Below are positions 34,919 to 43,876 of a stretch of DNA of 64,000 bases, one piece after another; position 1 is the stretch's first letter, and each line of letters starts with the position of its first letter. The stretch lies in assembly GCF_041537925.1 (NCBI RefSeq), contig NZ_JBGOSH010000001.1, forward strand, positions 62,001-126,000. Direction: 5' to 3'. Under the pieces are notes generated by a model. It made no database searches. It saw nothing but the letters and a program-made list of their open reading frames with translations, and was not told the origin of the DNA. Made by a program: the position numbers and the translations under genes. Origin of the DNA: Ruegeria_C sp041537925. GTDB lineage: Bacteria; Pseudomonadota; Alphaproteobacteria; Rhodobacterales; Rhodobacteraceae.

Positions 34919-35580
34919 CGCGCGTTTTGAACTCCGGCCGGAAAGAGCCGCATTCGGGCACCGCACGATCGGTTGTGGTGTTTCTGCACGGCTACGGTGC
35001 CAATGGCGCGGACCTGCTGGGGATGGCTGATGTGCTGGGCGAACACCTGCCCGACACGCTCTTCGTGGCCCCCGACGCGCCTGAACAAATCCCCGGCATG
35101 CCCGGCAGCTATCAGTGGTTTCCAATCCCCTGGATCGACGGCTCGTCCGAGGAGGAGGCCATGCGCGGAATGGCGGCGGCGGTCGAGGATCTGAACGCCT
35201 ATCTCGATGCGCTGATGGTGGACGAGGATATGCTGCCGGAACAGGTCGTGCTGTTCGGCTTCAGTCAGGGCACGATGATGAGCCTGCATGTCGCGCCCCG
35301 ACGCGAAGACCCGGTGGCGGGCATCGTCGCCGTCTCGGGTCGGTTGCTCAGCCCCGAGACACTGGCCGATGAGGTGGTCAGCCGCATGCCTGTGCTGCTG
35401 GTGCATGGCGATGCCGATGACGTGGTGCCGCCGCAATCACTGCCCGAGGCCGCCGAGGCGCTGCAGGAAGCAGGCTTCAAAGAGGTCTACGCTCATGTGA
35501 TGAAAGGCACCGGCCACGGTATCGCGCCCGACGGGCTGAGCGTTGCGCTGGCCTTCATGCGCGACAAGCTGAGCCTTTGA
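34915..35580 (+). CDS. Alpha/beta hydrolase, carboxylesterase/phospholipase type
   Basis: 221 residues. The nucleophile elbow is GFSQG, the acid is in HGDADDVVP and the base histidine in GTGHGIAPDG; the oxyanion strand is FLHGYGANGADLL. This is the small carboxylesterase (YpfH/acyl-protein thioesterase-like) family. The natural substrate is not known. Translationally coupled to the AlkA gene. Confidence 0.87.
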   Translation: MTRVLNSGRKEPHSGTARSVVVFLHGYGANGADLLGMADVLGEHLPDTLFVAPDAPEQIPGMPGSYQWFPIPWIDGSSEEEAMRGMAAAVEDLNAYLDALMVDEDMLPEQVVLFGFSQGTMMSLHVAPRREDPVAGIVAVSGRLLSPETLADEVVSRMPVLLVHGDADDVVPPQSLPEAAEALQEAGFKEVYAHVMKGTGHGIAPDGLSVALAFMRDKLSL

Positions 35581-35605
35581 ACAGGGCGGAATTGGGAGGA
35601 CAGAC

Positions 35606-35908
35606 ATGTTGATCGTCACCGGAGTAATCGAAATCTCGCCCGAAGGGGTCGAAGCCGCCAAGGTCGCGGCACAGGCCATGGTCGCCGAAACCACTCAGGA
35701 GGCGGGCTGCATCATCTACGAATTCAGCCAGGTGATCGGGTCCGACACCCTGTTCCGGGTCTACGAAGAGTGGACAGATCAGGCCGCGCTTGAGGCACAT
35801 TTCACCGCGCCCCATATGGCTGTCTTTCAACAGGCGCTGGGGCAGGTGGGCGTCGTCTCGCGCGATATCTATCGTGTCGTGGGCGGCGAAAAGCAGCCGC
35901 TGCGCTAA
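35606..35908 (+). CDS. Antibiotic biosynthesis monooxygenase (ABM)-domain protein
   Basis: 100 residues covering a single ferredoxin-like ABM/YgiN domain, with ETTQEAGCIIYEFSQVI and FRVYEEWTDQAALEAHFTAPH. Such small dimers include quinol monooxygenases. It follows the hydrolase by 25 bp with GGGAGG as ribosome site, and ends 1 bp from the converging VOC gene. Confidence 0.85.
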   Translation: MLIVTGVIEISPEGVEAAKVAAQAMVAETTQEAGCIIYEFSQVIGSDTLFRVYEEWTDQAALEAHFTAPHMAVFQQALGQVGVVSRDIYRVVGGEKQPLR

Positions 35909-35909
35909 G

Positions 35910-36347
35910 TCAGCCCGGTTCGCCCCACAGCCAACTTTCGGCAAACTCCACCGAATTGCCGGCCGGATCGCGAACATAGAGCGATCTGGCCCCGTTGGGC
36001 CAGTCGAACGCAGTGTCGATTGTGACATTGGCCGTCAAGAGCCGGGCCTGCATCATCTCAATGGCCTCGCGATCCATCGTGAAACACACATGCCCATGAC
36101 CGTGTGCGCCATGGGCCGGCACGGGAAGGCGGGGATTGTTGGGGGGCAACACCGTCTGATGCGGGTTGAAGATCAGCAGCACGGCGGGGCCGACCCGGTA
36201 AAAGACATGCCGCTTGCCGATGCGCTGGATGCATTCGAGCCCCAGCAACGTTCCATAAAACGCCTCGGCCAGATCCAGATCCTCGGCATAAAGCGTGGCT
36301 TCGAGAATGGCAGAGGGTGCGGGGGCGGGGGGCAATCTGTCGGTCAT
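35910..36347 (-). CDS. VOC (glyoxalase/bleomycin resistance)-family protein
   Basis: 145 residues with one vicinal-oxygen-chelate module pair: LEATLYAEDLDLAEAFYGTLLGLE, a histidine-rich GAHGHGHVCFTM, and the C-terminal SLYVRDPAGNSVEFAE with the metal-ligand glutamate. A dioxygenase, lyase or resistance function cannot be chosen. Lies 11 bp downstream of the pseudouridine synthase gene on the same strand. Confidence 0.87.
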   Translation of the reverse strand: MTDRLPPAPAPSAILEATLYAEDLDLAEAFYGTLLGLECIQRIGKRHVFYRVGPAVLLIFNPHQTVLPPNNPRLPVPAHGAHGHGHVCFTMDREAIEMMQARLLTANVTIDTAFDWPNGARSLYVRDPAGNSVEFAESWLWGEPG

Positions 36348-36358
36348 GCCCGACTATA

Positions 36359-36934
36359 TCACCCGCGGCGGGGTCTGTCAGTCGGTGGCAGCGCCTCCCA
36401 TCTGCCCGACCCCAGCCCGTCCAGCGACCAGTCGCCGATCCGGCATCGGATCAACCGCAGGGTGGGGTGGCCCACGGCGGCAGTCATGCGCCGTACCTGC
36501 CGGTTGCGGCCTTCGCGGATGGTCAGTTCGATCCAACTGTCGGGCACCGATTTGCGCACTCGTATCGGCGGTGACCGTTGCCACAGACCATCAGGCGTAT
36601 CCATAAGGCGCGCGCGCGCCGGGCGGGTCAGACCGTCCTTGAGCTCGACACCTTTCTGCAAGGCATCAATCGCCGTCTGATCCGGGATTCCCTCGACCTG
36701 GGCCCAATAGGTTTTGGCCATCTTGTGTTTCGGGTCCGTGATCCGCGCCTGCAACCGCCCGTCATCGGTCAGCAGCATCAGCCCTTCGCTGTCGCGATCC
36801 AGTCGTCCCGCCGGATAAACACCGGGCAGGTCAATGAACGTGGACAGCGTCCGGCGCGGGCTGCCTTCGCTGCCTTTGTCGGTGAATTGCGACAGCACGT
36901 CGAAGGGTTTGTTGAAACGGATGAACCAGCTCAT
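36359..36934 (-). CDS. rRNA pseudouridine synthase, RluE-like
   Basis: 191 residues of the RsuA/RluE branch without an S4 domain. The catalytic aspartate is in PAGRLDRDSEGLMLLTDDG; the N-terminus FIRFNKPFDVLSQFT and the later GRNRQVRRMTAAVGHPT are typical. RluE modifies 23S rRNA near U2457 in E. coli; the target site here is inferred. Confidence 0.9.
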   Translation of the reverse strand: MSWFIRFNKPFDVLSQFTDKGSEGSPRRTLSTFIDLPGVYPAGRLDRDSEGLMLLTDDGRLQARITDPKHKMAKTYWAQVEGIPDQTAIDALQKGVELKDGLTRPARARLMDTPDGLWQRSPPIRVRKSVPDSWIELTIREGRNRQVRRMTAAVGHPTLRLIRCRIGDWSLDGLGSGRWEALPPTDRPRRG

Positions 36935-37147
36935 GACCCCGTCCTAGCGGGCGCGGCTGCTGTGGGCAAGCATGTGGATATCCGTCATGTCCGTGTTACG
37001 GTTGCCCGTTAGCAAGACGGCGATATGTTGTGGAAATTCAAGGCTTGTCAGGACGTGACCACGATATATAGTTATATCAAAGGCAGGGGCGGGGCTCCCC
37101 GCCCTGATGTCACAAGAGGACAGAGCAGGGCGAGTGGAGAGTCAGGT

Positions 37148-37732
37148 ATGGATGGCGATTTCAGGACCGAATTTGTCAGGGAGCCAGGCGCCCTGAAACA
37201 GCACCCGGCGCTGGTGCTGAATGCGGATTACAGGCCGCTCTCCTATTATCCTTTGTCACTGTGGGCCTGGCAGGATGCCATCAAGGCCGCGTGGCTGGAC
37301 CGGGTGGATATCGTGGCGGAATATGACGAGGTTGTCCGAAGTCCGTCGACGGAAATCAGGATACCCTCGGTCGTTGTCCTGAAAGACTATGTAAAACCCC
37401 AAAAGCGCGTGGCCTTCACGCGCTTTAATTTATTTCTGAGAGATGGTTTCCACTGCCAGTATTGTGGCAGTAAGGGGGATCTGACTTTTGACCACGTGGT
37501 GCCCCGCGCAGCAGGAGGCGTCACAAGCTGGGAAAATGTGGTCGCCGCCTGCGCGCCCTGCAACCTGCGCAAAGGATCGAAATCGCTGCGCCGCGCCGGG
37601 ATGAGCCTGCGTAAACCCCCGCGTCGACCGCAAGCCGAGGAATTGCGCAATTCCGGTCGGAAATTCCCGCCCAATCACCTGCATGAAAGCTGGATCGACT
37701 TCCTCTATTGGGATACCGAACTGGACGCGTGA
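37148..37732 (+). CDS. HNH endonuclease
   Basis: 194 residues from ATG 37148. The HNH core is at about 95-150: CQYCG, LTFDHVVPRAAGG with the general-base histidine, and NVVAACAPCNLRKGSK completing the CXXC zinc pairs. The N-terminal half (LVLNADYRPLSYYPLSLWAWQDAIKA) is shared with a widespread family of chromosomal HNH proteins of unproven role. No toxin or restriction partner is adjacent. The 5' leader holds a GC-rich hairpin around 37086-37105 and a GATATA-TAGT-TATATC palindrome at 37063-37078. Confidence 0.87.
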   Translation: MDGDFRTEFVREPGALKQHPALVLNADYRPLSYYPLSLWAWQDAIKAAWLDRVDIVAEYDEVVRSPSTEIRIPSVVVLKDYVKPQKRVAFTRFNLFLRDGFHCQYCGSKGDLTFDHVVPRAAGGVTSWENVVAACAPCNLRKGSKSLRRAGMSLRKPPRRPQAEELRNSGRKFPPNHLHESWIDFLYWDTELDA

Positions 37733-37741
37733 TCCGCTGGC

Positions 37742-37891
37742 CTACTGGTCGCGTCTGGGTGGCAGTCCGACGTCCCTTCTCATATGATCGTCCAGTTGGT
37801 CGATATGGATTATGCGGCGTTTTCCCGAACTCATTTGACAAAAATTCCAATACTTCATGCGTCGCTTGATGCCCAGGTACAGTCTATGCAT
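37742..37891 (-). CDS. DUF1127 microprotein
   Basis: 49 residues from ATG 37891 (MHRLYLGIKRRM); a longer upstream start is open but unlikely. The end IDQLDDHMRRDVGLPPRRD is the DUF1127 signature. Small Arg-rich DUF1127 proteins in Rhodobacteraceae (for example CcaF1) bind RNA and affect RNA turnover and stress responses; the role here is inferred. Divergent from a LysR gene with an AT-rich spacer that carries an inverted repeat. Confidence 0.8.
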   Translation of the reverse strand: MHRLYLGIKRRMKYWNFCQMSSGKRRIIHIDQLDDHMRRDVGLPPRRDQ

Positions 37892-37926
37892 GGGATGCGC
37901 TTTCTGATTTACTGATTTGATCTGTA

Positions 37927-37958
37927 CACAATAGTTCTTAAAAAAACGACGTATTGTG
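37927..37958. promoter_or_regulatory. Inverted repeat between the DUF1127 and LysR genes
   Basis: CACAATA (37927-37933) and TATTGTG (37952-37958), 7-bp arms 18 bp apart, in the AT-rich divergent promoter. A LysR tetramer or another dimeric regulator could bind here. Confidence 0.4.
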
Positions 37959-37998
37959 AAACTCAGAGACAGCATGAAAGCATAAGGAGAGTTTATGC

Positions 37999-38871
37999 AT
38001 GATGCAGGCGATTCCCTCCCTCGCCGCCATCCGCGCCTTTGAAGCCGCCGCGCGGCATCAGAGCTTTACCCGCGCGGCCGAGGAACTGGGCATGAGCCAG
38101 GCCTCAGTCAGTTACCAGATCCGGGTGCTGGAGGAGCGTTTGGGGTTCCGCCTGTTCGCGCGCGCGGCTCGCAAGGTGCATCTGACCCGCGATGGTGAAC
38201 GGCTGGCAAAATCAGTGGTCGAGGCGTTCGACCTGATGCGGGCGGCGTTTCAGACGGTCGAGGCGGATCAGCAGGCAACACTCACGATCAGCGCCACGCC
38301 GACGTTCTCGGCCAATTGGCTGGCCCCCAATATCGGTCGCTTTCAGATTGCGCATTCCGAGATTGCCGTGCGTGTTCTGGCGCATGAGGAACGGGCGGAT
38401 TTCGCCCGCGCCGAGGTCGATCTGGCCATCCGCTACGGTGACGGCGACTTTCCAGGCCTACGCGCGCACCGGCTGATGCCGACCGAGTTCACGCCGGTCT
38501 TTGGGCCCGCGCTGGGGGCAGGGCCGCGCACACCGGCTGAACTGTTCGATTTTCCGCTGATCAGCCCCGGCGATTCCTATTGGCGCATTTGGATGGAACA
38601 GGCGGGCTGCGATGCTGCACTGCTGGACCGGCTAACCGGAACCTCGATGGCCTCGCAAACCGAGGCGGCGCAGGCGGCGATGGCCGGGCATGGTATCGCG
38701 ATGCTCTCCCCGCGTTTCTTTGCCCAGGACTTTGCATCCGGCCGCCTGATACAACCCTTTGATCTGGTTGCGACGGACGGGATGGCGCATTGGTTGGTTT
38801 ATCCGGAATCGCGAAGAAACCTGAGCAAGATCAGACTCTTCCGCCGCTGGATTGAAGCAGAAACCGCTTAG
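37999..38871 (+). CDS. GcvA-like LysR-family regulator
   Basis: 290 residues. HTH at about 18-60 (FTRAAEELGMSQASVSYQIRVLEERLG) and a LysR substrate-binding domain. The opening SLAAIRAFEAAARHQSFTRAA is typical of the GcvA/AmpR branch common in roseobacters. Two adjacent ATG codons lie 9 bp after AGGAG. The target may be the divergent DUF1127 gene; not proven. Confidence 0.9.
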   Translation: MMQAIPSLAAIRAFEAAARHQSFTRAAEELGMSQASVSYQIRVLEERLGFRLFARAARKVHLTRDGERLAKSVVEAFDLMRAAFQTVEADQQATLTISATPTFSANWLAPNIGRFQIAHSEIAVRVLAHEERADFARAEVDLAIRYGDGDFPGLRAHRLMPTEFTPVFGPALGAGPRTPAELFDFPLISPGDSYWRIWMEQAGCDAALLDRLTGTSMASQTEAAQAAMAGHGIAMLSPRFFAQDFASGRLIQPFDLVATDGMAHWLVYPESRRNLSKIRLFRRWIEAETA

Positions 38872-39173
38872 GATGCCAAATACGCAAGGAGCGAACAGAT
38901 CTCTGTTGCCATTATTGATACCTGAACCATCCATGGATGCTCCCAATGGCAAAATGTGTCTCGCTTGATCGGCCAAGTGAATGGCAGCAAATCTTGAGCT
39001 GCTCAGTTGCGGGCCGTGACAAGTGTTGCCGGTAAGTTTGCCGCTTGAAGTCTGGAGATAGCGGCTGGTCGGCCTCGTCTTTGCTGTGAATGTGGTTCAT
39101 GATTGCTATACATCCAGAAGCCGATGGCGTATGACCCGTCAAAACAGCACCTGAAGCAAGGGGAGTGGGCAGC
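38872..39173. other. Intergenic region upstream of frr, about 300 bp
   Basis: No gene recognised. It must contain the promoter for the long frr-to-lpxB series, since the gene upstream is an unrelated LysR. AAGGGGAG just before 39174 is the frr ribosome site. Confidence 0.5.
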
Positions 39174-39737
39174 ATGTCTGAAGATTTCGAACTGGATACC
39201 GATGATCTGAAGCGCCGCATGGATGGCTCGATGGCCAATCTGCGAACCGAGTTTGCGTCGCTGCGCACCGGCCGGGCCTCGGCCTCGATGCTGGAGCCAG
39301 TGATGGTGGATGCCTATGGCTCGATGACGCCGATCAACCAGGTCGGAACCGTCAACGTGCCCGAGTCTCGCATGGTGACAGTGAATGTCTGGGACAAGTC
39401 TCTGGTCGGCAAGGTCGAGAAGGCCATTCGCGAAAGCGGGCTTGGCATCAACCCACAGCTCAACGGCACGATCATCATGCTGCCGATCCCGGAACTTAAC
39501 GAGGAACGGCGCCGCGAACTGGGCAAGGTGGCTGGGCACTATGCCGAAAGTGCACGTGTGGCGATCCGCAATGTGCGTCGTGACGGGATGGACCAGATCA
39601 AGAAAGCCAAGGCCGACGGCATGTCCGAGGATGACCAGAAATTCTGGGAAACCGAGGTGCAGGAACTGACCGACGAGATGATCAAGGCCGTCGATACCGC
39701 GCTGGAAACCAAGCAAGCCGAAATCATGCAGGTATAA
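39174..39737 (+). CDS. frr: Ribosome recycling factor
   Basis: 187 residues, standard length, from ATG 39174 behind AAGGGGAG. RRF hallmarks are LRTGRASASMLEPVMVDAYGS, PESRMVTVNVWDKS, PIPELNEERRRELGK and the ending DTALETKQAEIMQV. It splits post-termination ribosomes with EF-G. First gene of the envelope supercluster; normally next to pyrH, here separated from it. Confidence 0.97.
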   Translation: MSEDFELDTDDLKRRMDGSMANLRTEFASLRTGRASASMLEPVMVDAYGSMTPINQVGTVNVPESRMVTVNVWDKSLVGKVEKAIRESGLGINPQLNGTIIMLPIPELNEERRRELGKVAGHYAESARVAIRNVRRDGMDQIKKAKADGMSEDDQKFWETEVQELTDEMIKAVDTALETKQAEIMQV

Positions 39738-39749
39738 ACGCGTCAGGCG

Positions 39750-40481
39750 ATGCCCAAGGATCCTTTCTCTGACACAGCTGGCGGGCCTCGCCATGTCGCA
39801 ATCATCATGGATGGCAATGGCCGTTGGGCGCAGGCGCGCGGGCGACCGCGACTGTTCGGGCATCACGCGGGTGCGCGCCGGGTGCGCGAAGTGGTCGAGG
39901 CCTGTCCCGAACTGGGTGTCGAATATCTAACGATCTTTGCCTTTTCGACCGAGAACTGGAAGCGGACCCAAGTCGAGGTGGCGGGGCTGATGACCTTGTT
40001 CCGCCGTTACATCACCAAAGAAACCCGCGCGCTGTCCGAACGCGGCGTTTGCGTGCGTTTCATCGGCGACCGGGTGCGACTGGACAACAAGCTGGTTGCG
40101 TTGATGGACACGCTTGAGGAAAAGACGCGCGACAATGCACGTGTGAACCTGACCATCGCGCTGAACTATGGCGGCCGTGACGAGGTGGCGCGCGCCACGA
40201 AGCGGTTGGCGCAGGATGTAGCCGCGGGCAAGCTGAACCCCGACGACGTCGATGAGGAAACCTTGCCGCGTTATCTCGATACCTGTGTGTTGCCGGACCC
40301 CGATCTCGTCATACGCACCAGTGGCGAGGCGCGGATCTCGAACTTCCTGCTCTGGCAGTCGGCCTATGCTGAATATGAGTTCATCGACACGCTCTGGCCT
40401 GATTTCACCGCAGAAGAATTGGCGCGCCTGTGCCGGAATTACGGCGCGCGCGACCGCCGCTTTGGTGCGGTGCGCGCATGA
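39750..40481 (+). CDS. uppS: Undecaprenyl diphosphate synthase
   Basis: 243 residues of cis-prenyltransferase. The conserved substrate loop MDGNGRWAQARGRPRLFGHHAG carries the catalytic aspartate; later LNYGGRDE and RTSGEARISNFLLWQSAYAE are present. It makes the C55 lipid carrier precursor for peptidoglycan and O-antigen. 12 bp after frr, 4-bp overlap with cdsA. Confidence 0.96.
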   Translation: MPKDPFSDTAGGPRHVAIIMDGNGRWAQARGRPRLFGHHAGARRVREVVEACPELGVEYLTIFAFSTENWKRTQVEVAGLMTLFRRYITKETRALSERGVCVRFIGDRVRLDNKLVALMDTLEEKTRDNARVNLTIALNYGGRDEVARATKRLAQDVAAGKLNPDDVDEETLPRYLDTCVLPDPDLVIRTSGEARISNFLLWQSAYAEYEFIDTLWPDFTAEELARLCRNYGARDRRFGAVRA

Positions 40482-41260
40482 GCGACAGCAAGTGGTCCGA
40501 TCTGGCGACGCGGATCGCGTCGACGGTTGTTCTGGTTGCGATTGCTGCGATCGAGCTTTGGCTGGGTGGCTTGTGGTTTGAAAGCTTCATCGCGGCGGCC
40601 TGTGGCGTGATGATCTGGGAACTGGTGCGGATCATCGCCCCGGATAAGCGTAACGAGGCCATCCATTTGGGCATCTTGACTGGGTTGGCAGTGCTGATCA
40701 GCTATCATGTACCTTTGGTTTTCCGATTGCCGATCCTTCTGGCGCCGGTGCTTGTGGGCGTCGGGCAGGTCAAGGTTCGGCGCGGCCTTTTTGCGGTCTT
40801 TGCCTTGTGGATCAGTGCCGCGGGGCTGGGGTTCATCTCGATCCGTCTGACGATGGGCTTTGGCTGGATGCTATGGCTAGTTGGCGTGGTGGTGGCCACC
40901 GATGTGGCCGGGTATTTCGTGGGCAAGTCTATCGGTGGGCGCAAGTTCTGGCCGCGTGTGAGCCCCAACAAGACCTGGGCCGGGATCGTCGGAGGCTGGG
41001 TCGCCGCAGCACTGGTTGGCGCCGCTGTTGCCATGCAGGTCGGTTTCGGTGTGCCGTTTGTGCTGGTGTCGGTGCTGGCCTCGATGGCGAGCCAGGCGGG
41101 CGATATGGCGGAAAGCGCGCTCAAGCGGCACTGCAACGTCAAGGACAGTTCAAGCCTGATCCCCGGCCATGGCGGGTTTCTCGACCGGTTCGATGGCATG
41201 ATGGGGGCAGCGCTCTTTGTGCTGATCGCTGGGCTGATCTATGCGCCGGGGCCAATGTAA
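40478..41260 (+). CDS. cdsA: Phosphatidate cytidylyltransferase
   Basis: 260 residues, polytopic, from the ATG overlapping the uppS stop. The CDS signature is at the C-terminus: SQAGDMAESALKRHCNVKDSS and LIPGHGGFLDRFDGMM. It forms CDP-diacylglycerol from phosphatidate and CTP in the inner membrane. Confidence 0.96.
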   Translation: MSDSKWSDLATRIASTVVLVAIAAIELWLGGLWFESFIAAACGVMIWELVRIIAPDKRNEAIHLGILTGLAVLISYHVPLVFRLPILLAPVLVGVGQVKVRRGLFAVFALWISAAGLGFISIRLTMGFGWMLWLVGVVVATDVAGYFVGKSIGGRKFWPRVSPNKTWAGIVGGWVAAALVGAAVAMQVGFGVPFVLVSVLASMASQAGDMAESALKRHCNVKDSSSLIPGHGGFLDRFDGMMGAALFVLIAGLIYAPGPM

Positions 41261-42432
41261 TGCGGCGGGTTTCCATCCTGGGAGCGACCGGCTCGATCGG
41301 GCAGAATACCGTGGATCTGATCGCCCGAAACCCTGAACGGTTCGAAGTTGTGGCCCTGACCGGCGGCGCCAATATCGACCAACTGGCGGCGGATGCGCGG
41401 GCGTTGAAGGCGCAACTGGCGGTCACTGCCCATGCGGGCCAGTACCAGGCCTTGCGCGAGGCACTCTCGGGGACTGGTATCGAGGTCGCGGCAGGCCCGG
41501 AGGCGCTGATCGAGGCAGGTGCGCGTCCCGCTGATTGGGTGATGTCGGCCATTGTCGGCGCCGCCGGACTGGCGCCGGGGTTGCGGGCTTTGGAGCAGGG
41601 CGCAACGCTGGCGCTGGCCAACAAGGAATCACTGGTCTGTGCGGGGCGGCTGGTGCTGGACACCGCACGCCGCCATGAGGCGCGGCTGTTGCCGGTCGAC
41701 AGTGAACATTCGGCGGTGTTCCAGGCTCTGACCGGCGAGGATATTTCGGCGGTGGAGCGTATCGTCATCACCGCCAGCGGCGGCGCGTTTCGCGACTGGC
41801 CGCTGGAGGCGCTGAAAGAGGCGACACTGGAACAAGCGTCCTCGCATCCCAATTGGGCGATGGGCCAGCGGATCACCATCGACAGTGCATCCATGTTTAA
41901 CAAGGCGCTGGAAGTTATCGAAACCAAAGAATATTTCGGTGTCGCGACAGAGCAAATCGAAGTGATCGTTCACCCGGAATCGATCATCCACGCGATGGTC
42001 GGATTCCAGGACGGGGCGATGATGGCGCATCTGGGCGCACCCGATATGCGACACGCGATCGGCTATGCGCTGAACTGGCCAGACCGGCAGCATCTGCCGG
42101 TGGCGCGACTGGATCTGGCGCAGCAGGCGCAGTTGAATTTCCGTGCACCCGACGATGCCCGCTATCCGGCGTTGGCATTGGCGCGGCAGGTGATGCGGCG
42201 CGGCGGGTTGTCGGGGGCGGTGTTCAACGCCGCCAAGGAGAGGGCGCTGGATCACTTCATAGCGGGACGCATCGGTTTTCTCGAAATGGCGGCGACGGTC
42301 GAGGCGGTGCTCGACCGATTTGAGACCGATCCGGGACTTATTGACGCCCCAATGACACTTGATAACGTGACGCAAACGGACCATCTGGCACGTATCCGGG
42401 CCGATGAAACCATCGGCGCAAGAGCAGGGTAG
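41260..42432 (+). CDS. dxr: 1-deoxy-D-xylulose 5-phosphate reductoisomerase
   Basis: 390 residues starting at the ATG that overlaps the cdsA TAA. NADPH-binding ILGATGSIGQNT at the start; metal/substrate motifs LPVDSEHSAVFQ, ITASGGAFRDW and MFNKALEVIETKEYF. It performs the first committed step of the MEP isoprenoid pathway, which supplies uppS. Confidence 0.96.
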   Translation: MRRVSILGATGSIGQNTVDLIARNPERFEVVALTGGANIDQLAADARALKAQLAVTAHAGQYQALREALSGTGIEVAAGPEALIEAGARPADWVMSAIVGAAGLAPGLRALEQGATLALANKESLVCAGRLVLDTARRHEARLLPVDSEHSAVFQALTGEDISAVERIVITASGGAFRDWPLEALKEATLEQASSHPNWAMGQRITIDSASMFNKALEVIETKEYFGVATEQIEVIVHPESIIHAMVGFQDGAMMAHLGAPDMRHAIGYALNWPDRQHLPVARLDLAQQAQLNFRAPDDARYPALALARQVMRRGGLSGAVFNAAKERALDHFIAGRIGFLEMAATVEAVLDRFETDPGLIDAPMTLDNVTQTDHLARIRADETIGARAG

Positions 42433-42436
42433 ACAT

Positions 42437-43789
42437 TTGGACATTCTAGGGATGATCCCGCAGTTCGGCGGACTTCTGTACACCATCATTGCCTTTGTGG
42501 TGGCGCTTTCGGTGATCGTAGCGGTCCACGAATACGGCCATTACATCGTCGGGCGCTGGTCGGGCATTCACGCCGAGGTGTTCTCGCTGGGCTTTGGTCC
42601 CGTATTGTGGAGCAGGGTCGACCGCCACGGCACCCGTTGGCAATTCGCACTGCTGCCCTTTGGTGGCTATGTGAAGTTTCTGGGCGATGCCAATGCGGCC
42701 TCGGGCAAGGATGGCGCAGCAATGCAGACGTTGGCCGAGGACAACCCGCAGGCCGTGCGCGCCTCGATGCATGGTGCGCCGCTCTGGGCACGGACTGCGA
42801 CGGTAGCTGCGGGCCCCGTATTCAATTTTATCCTGTCGATCCTCGTCTTCGGCGCGATCTTCATGTTTCGCGGCGTCGCCAGCGACCCCCTGACCGTGGG
42901 CGCGGTCGAGCCGCTGCCGAATGTGGTCGAGGAATTGCAGGTTGGGGACCGGATCACGGCGATCGACGGGGCGGTGGTGCCCGATATTGGTAACACCGAT
43001 GCCTGGGGCGATTTCATCGATGATCTGCAGCCCAAACCGGTGCTCGAATATGCAGTCGTTCGTGACGGGCAGGACGTGCTGGTTCAGGGGCCGTGGCTGT
43101 TTCCGCCACTGGTCAGTGCGGTGGCGCCCCGCAGTGCTGCGATGGATATCGACCTGAAACCCGGTGATGTGATCACTGGCATTGACGGCGCGCCGGTCTT
43201 TGCGTTCTCCGAGTTGAAGGATGCAGTCGAAGGATCGGACGGGAAGGGGCTGCTGCTGAATGTCTGGCGCGATGGCGAGATGCTTGAGTTTGCGCTTGTG
43301 CCCCGTCGCACTGACGAGCCGCAGCCCGATGGTGGTTTTGTCACCCATTGGCGGATCGGTATTGTCGGCGGCATGGCGCTGGAACCTGCGACAGAACGGG
43401 CGGGGCCGGTGCAGGCCCTGGCCGAAGGGACCGAGCAGACCTGGCGGATCATTCGCGGATCGGTCTCGGGCCTGTGGCACATGATCACCGGCGCAATCAG
43501 CACCTGCAACATCTCGGGTCCGATCGGAATTGCCGAAACATCGGGCGCAATGGCCAGTCAGGGTGCACAAAGCTTCATCGGGTTCATTGCAGTGCTGTCG
43601 GCGGCGGTGGGCCTGATGAACCTGTTCCCGATCCCGGCGCTGGATGGCGGACATCTGGTCTTTTACGCCTATGAGGCGATTGCAGGCAAACCGCCCAGTG
43701 ATCTGGCCCTGCGGGTGCTGATGACGGCGGGCATTTCGCTGATCCTCGGCCTGATGGTCTTTGCGCTCAGCAACGACTTGTTCTGCTGA
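42437..43789 (+). CDS. rseP: Site-2 intramembrane zinc metalloprotease RseP
   Basis: About 450 residues. The zinc-binding HEYGH is at 31-35 in the first membrane helix, the second ligand motif is ALDGGHLVFY near the C-terminus, and two PDZ-like segments lie between. It cleaves membrane anti-sigma factors and signal peptides. The start is uncertain: a TTG at 42437 (chosen for spacing) or ATG 42452, which would shorten the N-terminus by five residues. Confidence 0.94.
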   Translation: MDILGMIPQFGGLLYTIIAFVVALSVIVAVHEYGHYIVGRWSGIHAEVFSLGFGPVLWSRVDRHGTRWQFALLPFGGYVKFLGDANAASGKDGAAMQTLAEDNPQAVRASMHGAPLWARTATVAAGPVFNFILSILVFGAIFMFRGVASDPLTVGAVEPLPNVVEELQVGDRITAIDGAVVPDIGNTDAWGDFIDDLQPKPVLEYAVVRDGQDVLVQGPWLFPPLVSAVAPRSAAMDIDLKPGDVITGIDGAPVFAFSELKDAVEGSDGKGLLLNVWRDGEMLEFALVPRRTDEPQPDGGFVTHWRIGIVGGMALEPATERAGPVQALAEGTEQTWRIIRGSVSGLWHMITGAISTCNISGPIGIAETSGAMASQGAQSFIGFIAVLSAAVGLMNLFPIPALDGGHLVFYAYEAIAGKPPSDLALRVLMTAGISLILGLMVFALSNDLFC

Positions 43790-43876
43790 CTTCGTCCCTC
43801 TTGTTGCCGCAGGTCTGCCCAAGTCTCGCCATATTCCGACACTAGTTTATTCCCATTCATTCTTTGGGGGTTTGCC

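Noticed and set aside
37148..37732. Restriction or toxin-antitoxin nuclease
   Set aside because: No methyltransferase, antitoxin or immunity gene is adjacent; this HNH family is a common single chromosomal gene.
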